A stretch of 64,000 nt of DNA from Bifidobacterium breve (lineage in GTDB: Bacteria > Actinomycetota > Acidimicrobiia > Acidimicrobiales > Acidimicrobilacustridaceae), in contig CAMAQM010000001.1 in NCBI GenBank assembly GCA_945860545.1, positions 62,001-126,000 of the forward strand. The letters run 5' to 3'. Below the pieces are notes generated by a model. That model ran no database searches, was not told the origin of the DNA, and saw only the letters and a program-made list of their open reading frames with translations. Shown here in pieces: positions 24,124 through 34,505 of this stretch. The position numbers were made by a program, and so were the translations under genes. The number at the start of each line of letters is the position of its first letter. Position 1 is the first letter of the stretch.

Positions 24124-24462
24124 ATGCTGATGGACGTTCAGGTGGGTGAACTTGGCCCATGGACCGTCGTTGCGCCCATCGGGGAACTCGACCTGGCCTC
24201 GGTGCCGCGCCTGCGCCAGGAGGTGCTCGCCGCCCTGTCCGCGTCGGGAGGCGACGTCTTGTTGGACCTCGCCGCGGTGGATTTCGTCGATTCGGTCGGT
24301 CTCGGCGGGGTGGTGGCGGTGGCCAAGCGGGTTGTCGGCGCCGGCGGCCGGTTCGCCGTTGCCCGACCCGACCCACGGGTGTGGGCGGTGTTCACCCTCG
24401 TCGGTCTCGACAAGGTGTTCGACTGTTACGCCGAGTTGGACGGGGCGTTGACCGATGGGTGA
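24124..24462 (+). CDS. BldG-like anti-sigma factor antagonist (STAS domain)
   Basis: A 112-aa STAS protein. The phosphorylatable serine lies in VDFVDSVGLGG, Ser57 by count from ATG 24124, the same number as in Streptomyces BldG. Unphosphorylated antagonists bind the partner anti-sigma kinase and release sigma. The kinase-type gene overlaps by 8 bp. The position next to the DUF1998 helicase and close to topA and the tad genes copies the Streptomyces bldG neighbourhood. No sigma gene is in the same operon. Start could also be GTG 24115. Confidence 0.87.
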   Translation: MLMDVQVGELGPWTVVAPIGELDLASVPRLRQEVLAALSASGGDVLLDLAAVDFVDSVGLGGVVAVAKRVVGAGGRFAVARPDPRVWAVFTLVGLDKVFDCYAELDGALTDG

Positions 24463-24922
24463 GGTGGTCCTCGACGTTCCGGCGCGGCCCGAGTACCTGT
24501 CGTTGGTCCGCCAGGTCGTGGCGTCGGCGGCCGCCGTGCAGATGGTGCGCGACGAACGCATCGACGCGTTGCGTCTGGCGGTGTCGGAAGCAACGACGAA
24601 CGCCATCGAGTCGTACGCCGAGGTGCGGTCGGACGGCACGGACCTCGGGTCCCAGCGCATCGTGGTGCGGTGCAATCTCGACGTGGAGCGTGTCGAGGTG
24701 GAGGTGCGCGACCGTGCCGGCGGCATCGACGCCCACACGACCCAGACCGTTGCCGAACCCGGGTCCCTCGACGACCCCAACCAGGAGCGCGGCCGGGGAC
24801 TGCCGTTGATGCGTCACCTCGCCGACCAGTGGGAGATCACCGCCGGTGACGGTGGCACCTCGGTGCGGCTGGTGGTGTTCACCCCGTGGGCTGACCGGCG
24901 GGGGCAGACCCCCGCTCCCTAA
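24455..24922 (+). CDS. RsbW-like anti-sigma factor / serine kinase
   Basis: A 155-aa GHKL (HATPase_c_2) protein. The N box is [14 protein letters not shown]1 VRDRAGGID and G2 [11 protein letters not shown]. It should phosphorylate the STAS protein encoded just upstream and bind a sigma factor when that antagonist is phosphorylated. ATG 24455 lies inside the STAS gene. The target is not identifiable here; the nearest sigma genes are 8-9 kb away on either side. The stop shares bases with the convergent acyl-CoA dehydrogenase stop (CTAA). Confidence 0.88.
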   Translation: MGEVVLDVPARPEYLSLVRQVVASAAAVQMVRDERIDALRLAVSEATTNAIESYAEVRSDGTDLGSQRIVVRCNLDVERVEVEVRDRAGGIDAHTTQTVAEPGSLDDPNQERGRGLPLMRHLADQWEITAGDGGTSVRLVVFTPWADRRGQTPAP

Positions 24923-26175
24923 CGGGCGACGCCGAGATCCCCCGATGAGGTCCACGTGGCGGCGTCACCTTCGGCGTAACGGCGCAGTTCCCGTCGGGCG
25001 ATGACCATGCGGTGCACCTCGTCGGGACCGTCGGCGAGGCGCAACGTGCGGATGCCGGCGTACATGGCGGCCAGCGGCGTGTCGTCGGACACCCCGGCGC
25101 CGCCGTGGGCCTGAATGGCGTGGTCGATGACCCGCAGTGCCACGTTCGGTGCCACCACCTTGATCGCTGAGATCTCGGTCCGGGCCGCCTTGTTCCCCAC
25201 GTTGTCCATGAGCCACGCCGCGTACAGCGTCAGCAACCGGGCCTGGTCGATCTCCATGCGGCCGTCGGCGATCCAGGTCTGGATCACCCCCTGGGAGGCG
25301 AGTGGCTTGCCGAACGCGGTGCGGTCCACCACTCGTCGACACATCAGTTCGAGCGCCCGTTCGGCGGCCCCGAGGGTGCGCATGCAGTGGTGGATGCGGC
25401 CCGGGCCGAGCCGGGCCTGGGCGATGGCGAACCCGCCACCTTCCTGACCGAGCAGGTTCGTCACCGGTACGCGCACGTCGGTGAAACTGATCTCGCAGTG
25501 ACCTTCGCGGTCCTGGTAGCCGAACACCGGCAACGCCCGTTCGATGTGCACCCCGGGGGTGTCGAGGGGGACGAGGACCATGGACTGTTGGAGATGGGTG
25601 GCCGCCTCGGGATCGGTCTTGCCCATGAGGATGGCGACCTTGCAGCGATGTGAGGCGGCCCCCGACGTCCACCACTTGCGTCCGTTGATCACGTACTCGT
25701 CACCGTCGCGGCGGATCGAACACTCGATGTTGGTGGCGTCCGACGACGCCACGGCAGGTTCGGTCATGGCGAAACACGACCGGATCTCGCCGGCGAGCAG
25801 GGGCACCAGCCACTGTTCTTTCTGCTCGGGGGTGCCGAACATGGTGAGGATCTCCATGTTCCCGGTGTCGGGGGCGGCGCAGTTGGTCGCCTCCGAGGCG
25901 AGGTGGCTGCGGCCCATGATCTCGGCGAGGGGTGCGTAGTCGAGGTTCGACAGCCCGTCGGTCCACTCGGTGGCGTGAGGCAGGAACAGGTTCCACAACC
26001 CCCGCGAGCGCGCCTCGACCTTGAGGTCCTCGATGATGGGCGGGTGGAAGTGGGGGTCGCCCGAGGCCGCCATCTGGTCCCGGTAGGTCGCCTCGGCGGG
26101 GATGACCCGTTCCTCCATGAACGCCACGAGACGCTGCCGCAACTCTTTGGCCTGAGGGCTGAACTCGAAATCCAT
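24919..26175 (-). CDS. Acyl-CoA dehydrogenase, FadE/ACAD10-11 type
   Basis: A 418-aa flavoprotein that forms enoyl-CoA from acyl-CoA. N-terminal helical domain, a central beta domain with [17 protein letters not shown] and [14 protein letters not shown] (FAD and substrate strand), and a C-terminal helical domain with [13 protein letters not shown] and [17 protein letters not shown]. The wording fits the ACAD10/11-like branch that prefers longer or branched acyl chains, although substrate cannot be read from sequence. ATG 26175 has AGGAGCACGCC. No electron-transfer flavoprotein or thiolase gene is adjacent, so it stands as a single-gene unit. Confidence 0.92.
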   Translation of the reverse strand: MDFEFSPQAKELRQRLVAFMEERVIPAEATYRDQMAASGDPHFHPPIIEDLKVEARSRGLWNLFLPHATEWTDGLSNLDYAPLAEIMGRSHLASEATNCAAPDTGNMEILTMFGTPEQKEQWLVPLLAGEIRSCFAMTEPAVASSDATNIECSIRRDGDEYVINGRKWWTSGAASHRCKVAILMGKTDPEAATHLQQSMVLVPLDTPGVHIERALPVFGYQDREGHCEISFTDVRVPVTNLLGQEGGGFAIAQARLGPGRIHHCMRTLGAAERALELMCRRVVDRTAFGKPLASQGVIQTWIADGRMEIDQARLLTLYAAWLMDNVGNKAARTEISAIKVVAPNVALRVIDHAIQAHGGAGVSDDTPLAAMYAGIRTLRLADGPDEVHRMVIARRELRRYAEGDAATWTSSGDLGVAR

Positions 26176-26290
26176 GGCGTGCTCCTGTAGTGGTGACGGG
26201 CCGCGTTCCCGGGGTGGTCACGGTACCCCGCATTGCCTGTCAGGACAGCAGAGTCGGGGGTCGGCGGGGGGGACGCCGTGCGGTGGCGTG

Positions 26291-26320
26291 TTGACAGGGA
26301 CGCCTCTGGCCTCCCAACCT
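26291..26320 (+). promoter_or_regulatory. Candidate topA promoter
   Basis: A consensus TTGACA is followed after 18 bp by CAACCT, 7 nt before the ATG at 26328. The -35 is perfect and the -10 poor; no ribosome site precedes topA, which suits a near-leaderless mRNA. Confidence 0.4.
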
Positions 26321-26327
26321 GTCGCCG

Positions 26328-29117
26328 ATGCCCAAGTCGCTCGTCATCGTGGAGTCGCCCGCCAAGGCCCGCACCATCGCCGGATTTCTCGGCGATGGTT
26401 TCACCGTGGATTCCTCGGTCGGCCACATCCGTGACCTCCCCACGTCGTCAGAACTTCCTGAGTCCTACAAGCACGAACCGTGGGCCAGTTACGGCATCAA
26501 CGTGTTCGACGGGTTCAAACCGGTGTACGTGGTGGCCGCCGAGAAGAAAAAGAAGGTGGCCGAACTCAAACGTCTGATGCGTGACGCCGACGAGTTGTTC
26601 CTCGCCACCGATGAGGATCGTGAGGGCGAGGCCATTGCCTGGCACCTGCTCGAGGTGCTCAACCCGCCGCCCGACATGCCCGTCAAGCGCATGGTGTTCC
26701 ACGAAATCACCCCGGCGGCCATCGCCGAGGCGATCGCCAACCCCCGTCAGATCGACCGACGTCTCGTCGACGCCCAGGAGACCCGCCGGATCCTCGACCG
26801 TCTCTACGGCTGGGACGTCACCTCGGTGGTGCGACGTGTCGTGAGCCATGGCGCCTCGGCCGGTCGGGTGCAGAGCGTGGCGGTCCGCATCGTCGTTGAC
26901 CGCGAGCGGGAACGCATGGCGTTCGTCACCGCCGGGTACTGGAGCATCGAGGCGGAACTCAGTCGCACCGACGGTGACCAGCGGCCGTTCACCGCGGCAC
27001 TGGTTTCTCTCGACGGGGCCCGGGTCGCCACCGGACGGGACTTCGACGCGACGGGTGCGGCCAAGGCCGGCACCGTGGTGCTCGACGAGGCGGGAGCGGC
27101 CACGGTCGCCGACGAACTCCGGGTTGCGGCGGTGGCGGTGCGTTCCGTGGAGCGCAAGCCGTACCGCCGTCGCCCGGCTGCTCCGTTCATCACGTCGACG
27201 TTGCAACAGGAAGCCGGTTCGAAACTCCGCTACAGCGCCCAGCGGACCATGCGGGCCGCACAGGCGCTGTACGAGCAGGGCTTCATCACCTACATGCGAA
27301 CCGACTCGACGACGTTGTCGGCAACCGCCCTCACCGCGGCGCGCAACGAGATCGTGTCCCGCTACGGCGCGGAGAACCTTCCGTCGGAACCTCGGATGTA
27401 CGCCAAGAAGGTCAAGAACGCCCAGGAGGCCCATGAGGCGATCCGGCCCGCCGGGGAGCAGTTCCGTCACCCCGACGAGGTGGAACGACTCGTGAACGCC
27501 GACATGGCCTCGGTGTACCGGTTGGTGTGGCAGCGAACCATTGCGTCCCAGATGATCGACGCCACTGGTGAGACGGTGAGCGTTCGGATGGGGGCTGCGC
27601 TTTCGTCGGGACGCGACGCCGAGCTCGGTACCAGCGGCACCGTGATCACCCATCCCGGTTTCCGTCTGGCGTACGTCGAGGAGAGCGCCGAGTCGGACAC
27701 CGACGACGACCAGCAGCGTCAGTTGCCGGCGATGGCCGAGGGGGACGTCCTCGGCGTGGGGGAGGTCACCGCCGAGGGGCACAGCACCCAGCCTCCTGCC
27801 CGGTTCACCGAGGCGACGCTCATCAAACGACTCGAGGAACTCGGGGTGGGCAGACCATCGACGTACGCCTCGATCATGAACACGATTCTTGACCGTGGCT
27901 ACGTGTGGAAAAAGGGCACGGCGCTGGTGCCGACGTGGACGGCGTTCGCCGTGGTGAAACTGATGGAGGAACGCTTCACCTCACTGGTGGACTACGCGTT
28001 CACCGCCCGAATGGAAGAGGACCTCGACGCCATCGCAAACGGCGAAGAGGAGATGGTCCCGTGGCTCAGTCGTTTCTACTGGGGCTCCGACGGCCCGATC
28101 CCGCCCGGCGGTCCGGCCGGTGGCGGCAGCGGGCTGCACGCCCTCGTCGAGAACCTGCCTGGTCTCGACGTGCGCGAACTCAACGCCTTTCCCATCGGGG
28201 TCGACGCCGACGGCCAGCCCGTTGAGGCCCGGTCCGGCAAGTACGGACCGTTCGTGAGCCGTGGCGAGGACACCGCTCCCGTCCCCGAAGATCTGCCGCC
28301 TGACGAACTCACACTCGACAAGGCGCTCGAGTTGTTGTCGGCGCCGCGTGAAGGCCGGGTGCTTGGGGTTGACCCCCAAACGGGTCTGAACGTGTACGCC
28401 CGTGCCGGACGGTTCGGGCCGTACGTGCAGCTTGGGGAACTCGTGGACGGCGCCAAGGAAAAGCCGCGCACCTCGTCGCTGTTCGCCCGCATGGCACTCG
28501 ACACCGTCACCTTCGACGAGGCGTTGGCGCTTCTCAGCCTGCCGCGTGAGGTCGGTGTCGATCCCGACGATGGTGGTGTGGTGACGGCACTCAACGGGCG
28601 GTACGGGCCGTACCTCCAAAAGGTTCTTCCCGACGGTTCAACCGACACCCGCAGCATCGACGATGAGGATCTCCTGCTCACCATCGACCTTGACGGCGTC
28701 CGGGCGGCGTTCGCCCAACCGAAGCGACGTCGAGGACAGGCGGCACCCAAGCCTCCGTTGCGGGAACTCGGCAACGACCCGGTGTCGGGCCGGCCGATGG
28801 TGATCAAGGAAGGGCGTTGGGGTCCGTATGTGACCGACGGCGAGACGAACGCCTCGTTGCGCACCGGTGACGACCCGGCATCGATGACCGACGAACGAGC
28901 TGCGGAACTGCTTGGGGATCGGCGGGCTCGAGGCCCGGCCACCAAGAAGAAGGCGGCCAAGAAGGCGTCGAAGAAGGCCGCCAGGAAGAAGCCGGCGAAG
29001 AAGGCGGCCAAGAAGGCACCAGCGAAGAAGGCCGCCAGGAAGGCGCCGGCCAAGAAGGCATCCTCTGGTGATGGTGGGCCGGAGGTTGGCATGGCCGATG
29101 ACGATGGCGCTGACTGA
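26328..29117 (+). CDS. topA: DNA topoisomerase I
   Basis: A 929-aa type IA topoisomerase that relaxes negative supercoils. The Toprim domain starts VIVESPAKA and carries the acidic DEDREGEA metal site. The catalytic tyrosine is Tyr322 in GFITYMRTDST. After about residue 600 there are several TopA_C repeats (GKYGPFVSRG, GRFGPYVQLG, GRYGPYLQK, GRWGPYVTDG) in place of zinc fingers, typical of actinobacteria. The last about 55 residues are Lys/Ala-rich (KKAAKKA-type repeats) which in mycobacteria promote processivity and DNA binding. The 3' end overlaps holB by 20 bp. Order topA-holB agrees with mycobacteria. Confidence 0.96.
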   Translation: MPKSLVIVESPAKARTIAGFLGDGFTVDSSVGHIRDLPTSSELPESYKHEPWASYGINVFDGFKPVYVVAAEKKKKVAELKRLMRDADELFLATDEDREGEAIAWHLLEVLNPPPDMPVKRMVFHEITPAAIAEAIANPRQIDRRLVDAQETRRILDRLYGWDVTSVVRRVVSHGASAGRVQSVAVRIVVDRERERMAFVTAGYWSIEAELSRTDGDQRPFTAALVSLDGARVATGRDFDATGAAKAGTVVLDEAGAATVADELRVAAVAVRSVERKPYRRRPAAPFITSTLQQEAGSKLRYSAQRTMRAAQALYEQGFITYMRTDSTTLSATALTAARNEIVSRYGAENLPSEPRMYAKKVKNAQEAHEAIRPAGEQFRHPDEVERLVNADMASVYRLVWQRTIASQMIDATGETVSVRMGAALSSGRDAELGTSGTVITHPGFRLAYVEESAESDTDDDQQRQLPAMAEGDVLGVGEVTAEGHSTQPPARFTEATLIKRLEELGVGRPSTYASIMNTILDRGYVWKKGTALVPTWTAFAVVKLMEERFTSLVDYAFTARMEEDLDAIANGEEEMVPWLSRFYWGSDGPIPPGGPAGGGSGLHALVENLPGLDVRELNAFPIGVDADGQPVEARSGKYGPFVSRGEDTAPVPEDLPPDELTLDKALELLSAPREGRVLGVDPQTGLNVYARAGRFGPYVQLGELVDGAKEKPRTSSLFARMALDTVTFDEALALLSLPREVGVDPDDGGVVTALNGRYGPYLQKVLPDGSTDTRSIDDEDLLLTIDLDGVRAAFAQPKRRRGQAAPKPPLRELGNDPVSGRPMVIKEGRWGPYVTDGETNASLRTGDDPASMTDERAAELLGDRRARGPATKKKAAKKASKKAARKKPAKKAAKKAPAKKAARKAPAKKASSGDGGPEVGMADDDGAD
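28941..29062 (+). repeat. Tandem coding repeat for the Lys/Ala tail of TopA
   Basis: Imperfect copies of AAGAAGGCGGCC-like units encode (K)KAAKKA/KKAPAKKA motifs. It is a coding low-complexity repeat, prone to length variation, not a CRISPR or intergenic array. Confidence 0.75.
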
Positions 29118-30186
29118 ACCCGATCCGTACGCCGCCGTCGTGGGCCACGGGGCCGCGAAGGCGTTCCTGTCGATGGAGGCTGCGGACCCGGTGCACGCCT
29201 ACCTGTTCGTGGGGGCTTCGGCACTCGGCAGGTTGGATCTGGCTCGGGCGTTCGCCGCTGACATCGTGTCGAGGCGGTTGCCCGCCGATGAACGCGAGCG
29301 GGCGGTCCGACTCATCCTCAATGACGGTCACGCCGACGTCGTCTACCTCGGCGGATCCGGCGAAGCCATCCTGATCGAGGACGCCCGGGAGTGGGTGAGG
29401 AAGGCCGTGCTGACACCGGTGGAGGGACCGGTCAAGGTCATGATCGGCGTGTCCATGGACCTTGCGAGGCCCGACTCGATTCCTGCGCTGCTCAAGGCGG
29501 TGGAGGAGCCGAGCCCGTCGACGGTATTCGTGCTGTTGACCGAGAGCGTGGGTCCTCACCTCCTCACCATTGCTTCGCGCTGTGTGCGCGTCGACATGCA
29601 GCCGCTCACCACCTCTGAGGTGCGGGCGGAACTCACCAAGGATCCTGCGTTCGCCGCCCTGGCGACCGAGCGGCTCGACCGGGCTGCCGCAGGGTCGGTC
29701 GGGGACCTCGCCCGGGCCCGTTTGCTCGTCACCGACGAGCGTTTCGGTCTGCGGATGGACGCGTGGGCAGCGGTGCCCGAATCACTCGACGGCACGGGGG
29801 CTGCGGCGAGCGCGGTGGTCAGGAATCTGATGTCGATGGTCGAGGAGGCCGTCGCCCCCGTGAAGGCGCAGCACGAGGTTGAGGTCGCCGCCGCCGACGA
29901 GGAGTTCGACCGTTACGGCGTGCGGACCGAAACCAAGTCGAAGCAGACGACCCGCCACAAGCGGGAACTGAAGCGTTTCACCGACGGTGAATACGTGGCG
30001 GGTCTCGGGGTGATGGCCCGCACCTACCGCGACGCCGCTGCGGCCGGGGTCACTTCGGTGCCTTCGGCGTCCGAAGCCGTGTCAGCCATCGACGAGGTGT
30101 GTGCCCATCTGGTGTTCAACCCGTCGTGGAAGACGCAGTTGACCGGGTTGTTTCTCGCCTTGCCGCCCTTGCCCCGCGCCCGGTGA
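29098..30186 (+). CDS. holB: DNA polymerase III delta-prime-type clamp-loader subunit
   Basis: A 362-aa AAA+ clamp-loader protein. VHAYLFVGASALGRLDLARAFA occupies the P-loop position, but the GKT is replaced by GRLD, as expected for a non-ATPase delta-prime subunit. The sensor/SRC-like stretch IASRCVRVD is near the trans-acting arginine position. The four-cysteine zinc module normally present in delta-prime is absent (only two Cys in the whole protein). A Lys/Arg-rich segment (TETKSKQTTRHKRELKRF) in the C-terminal third is typical of actinobacterial HolB. ATG 29098 overlaps topA by 20 bp; ATG 29104 is an alternative. Confidence 0.83.
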   Translation: MTMALTEPDPYAAVVGHGAAKAFLSMEAADPVHAYLFVGASALGRLDLARAFAADIVSRRLPADERERAVRLILNDGHADVVYLGGSGEAILIEDAREWVRKAVLTPVEGPVKVMIGVSMDLARPDSIPALLKAVEEPSPSTVFVLLTESVGPHLLTIASRCVRVDMQPLTTSEVRAELTKDPAFAALATERLDRAAAGSVGDLARARLLVTDERFGLRMDAWAAVPESLDGTGAAASAVVRNLMSMVEEAVAPVKAQHEVEVAAADEEFDRYGVRTETKSKQTTRHKRELKRFTDGEYVAGLGVMARTYRDAAAAGVTSVPSASEAVSAIDEVCAHLVFNPSWKTQLTGLFLALPPLPRAR

Positions 30187-30193
30187 CGCCGGG

Positions 30194-30199
30194 TAGGCT
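30194..30199 (+). promoter_or_regulatory. -10 element (TAGGCT) of the tRNA-Thr gene
   Basis: Located 41 bp before the mature tRNA and 7 bp after the holB stop. TTGCCC 19 bp upstream is a weak -35. Confidence 0.35.
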
Positions 30200-30240
30200 C
30201 TGCGTTCGCCTCACGGGTGGTCCCTGACCACTCGTGGCCC

Positions 30241-30316
30241 GCCCGGGTAGCTCAGTCGGCAGAGCAGCTCACTCGTAATGAGCAGGTCAGGAGTTCGATT
30301 CTCCTCTCGGGCTCCA
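30241..30316 (+). tRNA. tRNA-Thr (anticodon CGT)
   Basis: 76 nt including an encoded CCA. The acceptor stem GCCCGGG pairs with CTCGGGC with one G-U; D-arm TAGCTCAGTCGG; anticodon stem CTCA/TGAG with loop CTCGTAA, so anticodon CGT reading ACG; T-loop GTTCGATTC. ACG is a common Thr codon in this GC-rich genome. The spurious reverse ORF across it (30211-30432) is a well-known tRNA artefact. Confidence 0.97.
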
Positions 30317-30442
30317 CATTTTCGTCGCCCACCGCCGTCCGGGCTGTTCTCGAACGGGCTTCGAATCACCCCTGGGCCCCACCTTGGTGGAGGAGTCCCG
30401 ACTGGCACGCACCACCGGGGCAACCACGTCACGTTTCGGGTG

Positions 30443-31708
30443 TCAGACGGCGACGGGCGGTGCGCTGCGACGGGTCCACCACGCGAGTCCCCCCACGGGG
30501 ACGAGCGCGATGAGACACAGCAGTGTGTACGACCCGAACGTCACGACGAGGCCGGCGACGACCCCACCGAGTGCTCCGGCGACGTTCATGGTGAGGTCGG
30601 AAAGACCCTGCACCGCTGGCCGTTCCCTGGCCGCGACGGCGTCGACGATCAGGGTCGACCCGGCGATGAGGGTGCATGACCAGCCGAGTCCGAGGAGGAA
30701 CAGTCCAAGACCAAGCACGGGAACGTTCCCTCCGTGGGTGAGGCCACTGACGAGGCACGCCGCAATGAGGATGGCAACCCCGGCGAAGATCACCCGGAAG
30801 CATCCATGGCGGTCCACGAACCAACCCACCACAGGGGAGAACGCGTACATGCCGAGGATGTGCACACTGATGACGAGGCCGATGAGCGACACGGTGACGT
30901 CCACGTGCGCCATGTGGACCGGGGTCATCACCATGATCATCACCATCACGACGTGACCAATGGCGATCGCCGCCATGCCTGTCACCGCCAACGGCTCGGC
31001 ACGGAGGTGCTTGATGCCTTCGGCGAGCCGGGGTCGTGACGTGTCGGCGTCCGGAGCGCTGTGGCGTTGCCGGTTGGCCACGGCGAGCAGGTACGGGTCG
31101 GGTCGTAGCAGTGCGAACAGGACGATGCCGGCGGCGGCGAGGGTCACGAGGGCGAGGACGTATGGCCCGGCGAGTCGTGGCAGTCCCCATTGTTCGGCGA
31201 GGTTGCCTGAGGGGTCGAGCAGGTTCGGTCCGAGGACCGCCCCGATGGTTGCCGCCCAGATCACCCATGACAGCGACCGGGCCCTGTGTTGTTCGCTGGC
31301 GAGGTCGGTGGCGGCGTAGCGCGCCTGGTAGCCGGCCGCCTGGGCGCCGCCGAGGAGCAGACTGCCCACCAGCACCATCCAGAGCGCTTCGCTCACTGCG
31401 CCTCCGGCGACGACGAGTGCCCCGAGCGCACCGACGCCGAACCCCGCCACGAGCGATGTGCGGCGCCCCCGACTGAGTGCGGAACGGGCAAGGGGGAGTG
31501 CCCACAGTGCTGCCCCGGTCACGGCTGCGGTCTGGGCGAGGCCGGCGGCGGCGTCGCTGCCGGCGATGGAGTCCGCCAGCAGCGCACCGGCCGGCACGGT
31601 CCCGGCGATGGCCATGCCGCTGAGTACCTGACTGGCCGACAGGACCCCGACGCTGCGACGTGCGACGACGGCGACGTTGGTGTCGTTGCTGGCCCCCGTG
31701 GCGGTCAT
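30443..31708 (-). CDS. Major facilitator superfamily transporter
   Basis: A 421-aa protein with about 12 predicted membrane helices. The first half contains RSALSRGRRTSLVAG in the loop after helix 2-3 (MFS motif A-like position) and the second half VGWFVDRHGCFRV (the repeated motif A). The central loop holds a basic segment (ANRQRHSAPDADTSRPR). A cluster of Met and His in helix 7-8 (HVVMVMIMVMTPVHMAHV) is unusual and could hint at metal-related substrate, but export of a drug-like compound is equally likely. ATG 31708 follows a TAGGTT -10 box by 7 nt. The 949-aa track ORF is a shadow of guaB fused to this frame. Confidence 0.85.
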   Translation of the reverse strand: MTATGASNDTNVAVVARRSVGVLSASQVLSGMAIAGTVPAGALLADSIAGSDAAAGLAQTAAVTGAALWALPLARSALSRGRRTSLVAGFGVGALGALVVAGGAVSEALWMVLVGSLLLGGAQAAGYQARYAATDLASEQHRARSLSWVIWAATIGAVLGPNLLDPSGNLAEQWGLPRLAGPYVLALVTLAAAGIVLFALLRPDPYLLAVANRQRHSAPDADTSRPRLAEGIKHLRAEPLAVTGMAAIAIGHVVMVMIMVMTPVHMAHVDVTVSLIGLVISVHILGMYAFSPVVGWFVDRHGCFRVIFAGVAILIAACLVSGLTHGGNVPVLGLGLFLLGLGWSCTLIAGSTLIVDAVAARERPAVQGLSDLTMNVAGALGGVVAGLVVTFGSYTLLCLIALVPVGGLAWWTRRSAPPVAV

Positions 31709-31715
31709 TGCCTGC

Positions 31716-31721
31716 AACCTA
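31716..31721 (-). promoter_or_regulatory. -10 element (TAGGTT) of the MFS gene
   Basis: Seven nt from the ATG at 31708 without a ribosome site; one of the set of leaderless-type starts. Confidence 0.4.
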
Positions 31722-31795
31722 GTGCCACCTGTGGTGTACCCCGCCGTGCGGTCACTGGGGAAGGTGATGCCTTTCCCGCCCGGGGTGACCTCGGG

Positions 31796-31801
31796 TAGCC
31801 T
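31796..31801 (+). promoter_or_regulatory. -10 element (TAGCCT) of guaB
   Basis: 33 bp before the guaB ATG; the short leader contains the AGGTGG ribosome site, so guaB is a leadered transcript in contrast to its divergent neighbour. Confidence 0.35.
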
Positions 31802-31819
31802 TGTCATTCCGACGAGTGA

Positions 31820-33337
<1,518 letters not shown>

Positions 33338-33387
33338 GACCTCGTGGTCCCCTCAACGGGTCGGGTGCCGACGGGAGCATTTCACCA

Positions 33388-33954
33388 ATGGCTGATCAGA
33401 CGTTGTTCGCCGACGAGGCGATGCCGTTCATGAACCAGATCTACTCGGCCGCGTTGCGGATGACCCGCAACGCGTCGGACGCCGAAGATCTCGTCCAGGA
33501 GACGTACCTGCGGGCGTACCGGGGGTTCGGGGGGTTCAAGGAGGGTTCGAACCTTCGGGCGTGGCTGTACCGGATCCTGACCAACACGTTCATCAACCAG
33601 TACCGGGCCCGTCAGCGTCGACCCGACGAGACCGAGCTCGACGAGCAGGAGGACCTGTACCTGCTGCGGCGCATCGGCGGCCTCGAGGCGGTGAACGCCG
33701 GCCGTAGCGCCGAGGACGAACTCATGGACTACTTCACCGACGGGGAGGTCACCTCCGCCCTCGACGACCTGCCGGAGAACTTCCGGCTGCCGGTTCTCCT
33801 TGCCGACGTCGAAGGGTTTTCCTACAAGGAAATCGCCGAAATGCTCGACGTTCCGATCGGGACGGTGATGAGTCGGCTTCATCGGGGAAGAAAAGCCCTC
33901 CAGAAGGGGTTGTACGACTACGCCAGTTCCCGGGGTCTGTCCCCGACGAGCTGA
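33388..33954 (+). CDS. ECF sigma factor, SigR/SigH-like
   Basis: A 188-aa ECF sigma. Region 2 has [28 protein letters not shown] and [16 protein letters not shown]; region 4 has [26 protein letters not shown] and [14 protein letters not shown]. These match the thiol-stress sigma class (SigR of Streptomyces, SigH of mycobacteria), and the downstream gene encodes a zinc anti-sigma with RsrA-like cysteine spacing. GGGAG lies 10 nt before the ATG at 33388. Promoters of the GGGAAT/GTT type would be expected; I did not find a convincing copy upstream of this gene. Confidence 0.9.
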   Translation: MADQTLFADEAMPFMNQIYSAALRMTRNASDAEDLVQETYLRAYRGFGGFKEGSNLRAWLYRILTNTFINQYRARQRRPDETELDEQEDLYLLRRIGGLEAVNAGRSAEDELMDYFTDGEVTSALDDLPENFRLPVLLADVEGFSYKEIAEMLDVPIGTVMSRLHRGRKALQKGLYDYASSRGLSPTS

Positions 33955-34010
33955 ATCCACCTCACAGCGCACCACCACGACCGACACGACGACGCACAGT
34001 GAGTTCAGCC

Positions 34011-34307
34011 ATGACCGACCACGACGAAGCACACGAACATCTCGACGGCTACTGCGTCGACGCGCTGCGGGAGCTGTACCTCTACCTCGATGGGGAGTTG
34101 ACCGTGGAACGGCGCGTCACCATTGAGGTCCATCTCAACGAGTGTTCCCCGTGCATGGAGAAGTACGAGTTCGAAGAAGAACTCCGAATTGGGATCCGCA
34201 AGGTGGTGCAAGGGGTGGAACCGGCCCCCGAGTTCCGTGGCCAGTTGCTGGGCATGATCGACCAGTTGGTCGAGGCGGACCGTCAGTCGAACCCTGGCGG
34301 CGGGTGA
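34011..34307 (+). CDS. RsrA-like zinc-binding anti-sigma factor
   Basis: A 98-aa ZAS protein. Cys15, His41, Cys45 and Cys48 (GYCVD, VHLNECSPC) have precisely the internal spacing of RsrA (Cys11, His37, Cys41, Cys44), in which disulfide formation expels zinc and frees the sigma factor. It lies 56 bp after the sigma gene. ATG 34011 is chosen; GTG 33999 would add four residues. The stop codon falls in the loop of a stem-loop. Confidence 0.9.
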   Translation: MTDHDEAHEHLDGYCVDALRELYLYLDGELTVERRVTIEVHLNECSPCMEKYEFEEELRIGIRKVVQGVEPAPEFRGQLLGMIDQLVEADRQSNPGGG

Positions 34308-34335
34308 ACCCCCTGCCGCCGGCGAGTGTCGCCGG
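34296..34335 (+). terminator. Two overlapping stem-loops after the anti-sigma gene
   Basis: GGCGGC(GGG) at 34296-34304 pairs with CCC-T-GCCGCC at 34311-34320, with the TGA stop in its loop. CCGGCGA-GTG-TCGCCGG (34319-34335) is a second perfect 7-bp stem that shares two bases with the first. Either may terminate the sigma operon before the 42-aa gene. Confidence 0.5.
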
Positions 34336-34350
34336 AGCAGCTTCGCCCTC

Positions 34351-34356
34351 TATCAT
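34351..34356 (+). promoter_or_regulatory. -10 element (TATCAT) of the 42-aa membrane protein gene
   Basis: Exactly six nt before the ATG at 34363; leaderless layout. Confidence 0.5.
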
Positions 34357-34362
34357 CGGCCC

Positions 34363-34491
34363 ATGACCCTTTCCGTCGTATGGACGTTCTGGATCGCCGT
34401 GGCCTTGGTTGTGCCGGCCATCGCCCTGGTTGTCGCCACCATCATCGGGTACGTGGTGAAGGTGTCCAAGCCCCGCTACCCGAGTAGCTGA
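34363..34491 (+). CDS. 42-aa single-pass membrane protein
   Basis: Missing from the ORF track. It reads MTLSVVWTFWIAVALVVPAI with a continuous hydrophobic segment to about residue 30, then a short basic tail VVKVSKPRYPSS. It has its own -10 box after the hairpins of the sigma operon and ends 14 bp before the metalloprotease gene, so it could be co-transcribed with that gene. I do not recognise a family. Confidence 0.6.
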   Translation: MTLSVVWTFWIAVALVVPAIALVVATIIGYVVKVSKPRYPSS

Positions 34492-34505
34492 GCCGAAGTT
34501 CCACG

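Noticed and set aside
28941-29062. Tandem repeats reminiscent of a CRISPR or satellite
   Set aside because: They are in frame and encode the lysine-rich tail of TopA; units are short and without unique spacers.
30211-30432. 73-aa minus-strand ORF with a GAREENRTPDLLITSELLCRLSYPG-like sequence
   Set aside because: This is the well-known translation of the complementary strand of a tRNA gene; the tRNA-Thr accounts for it.
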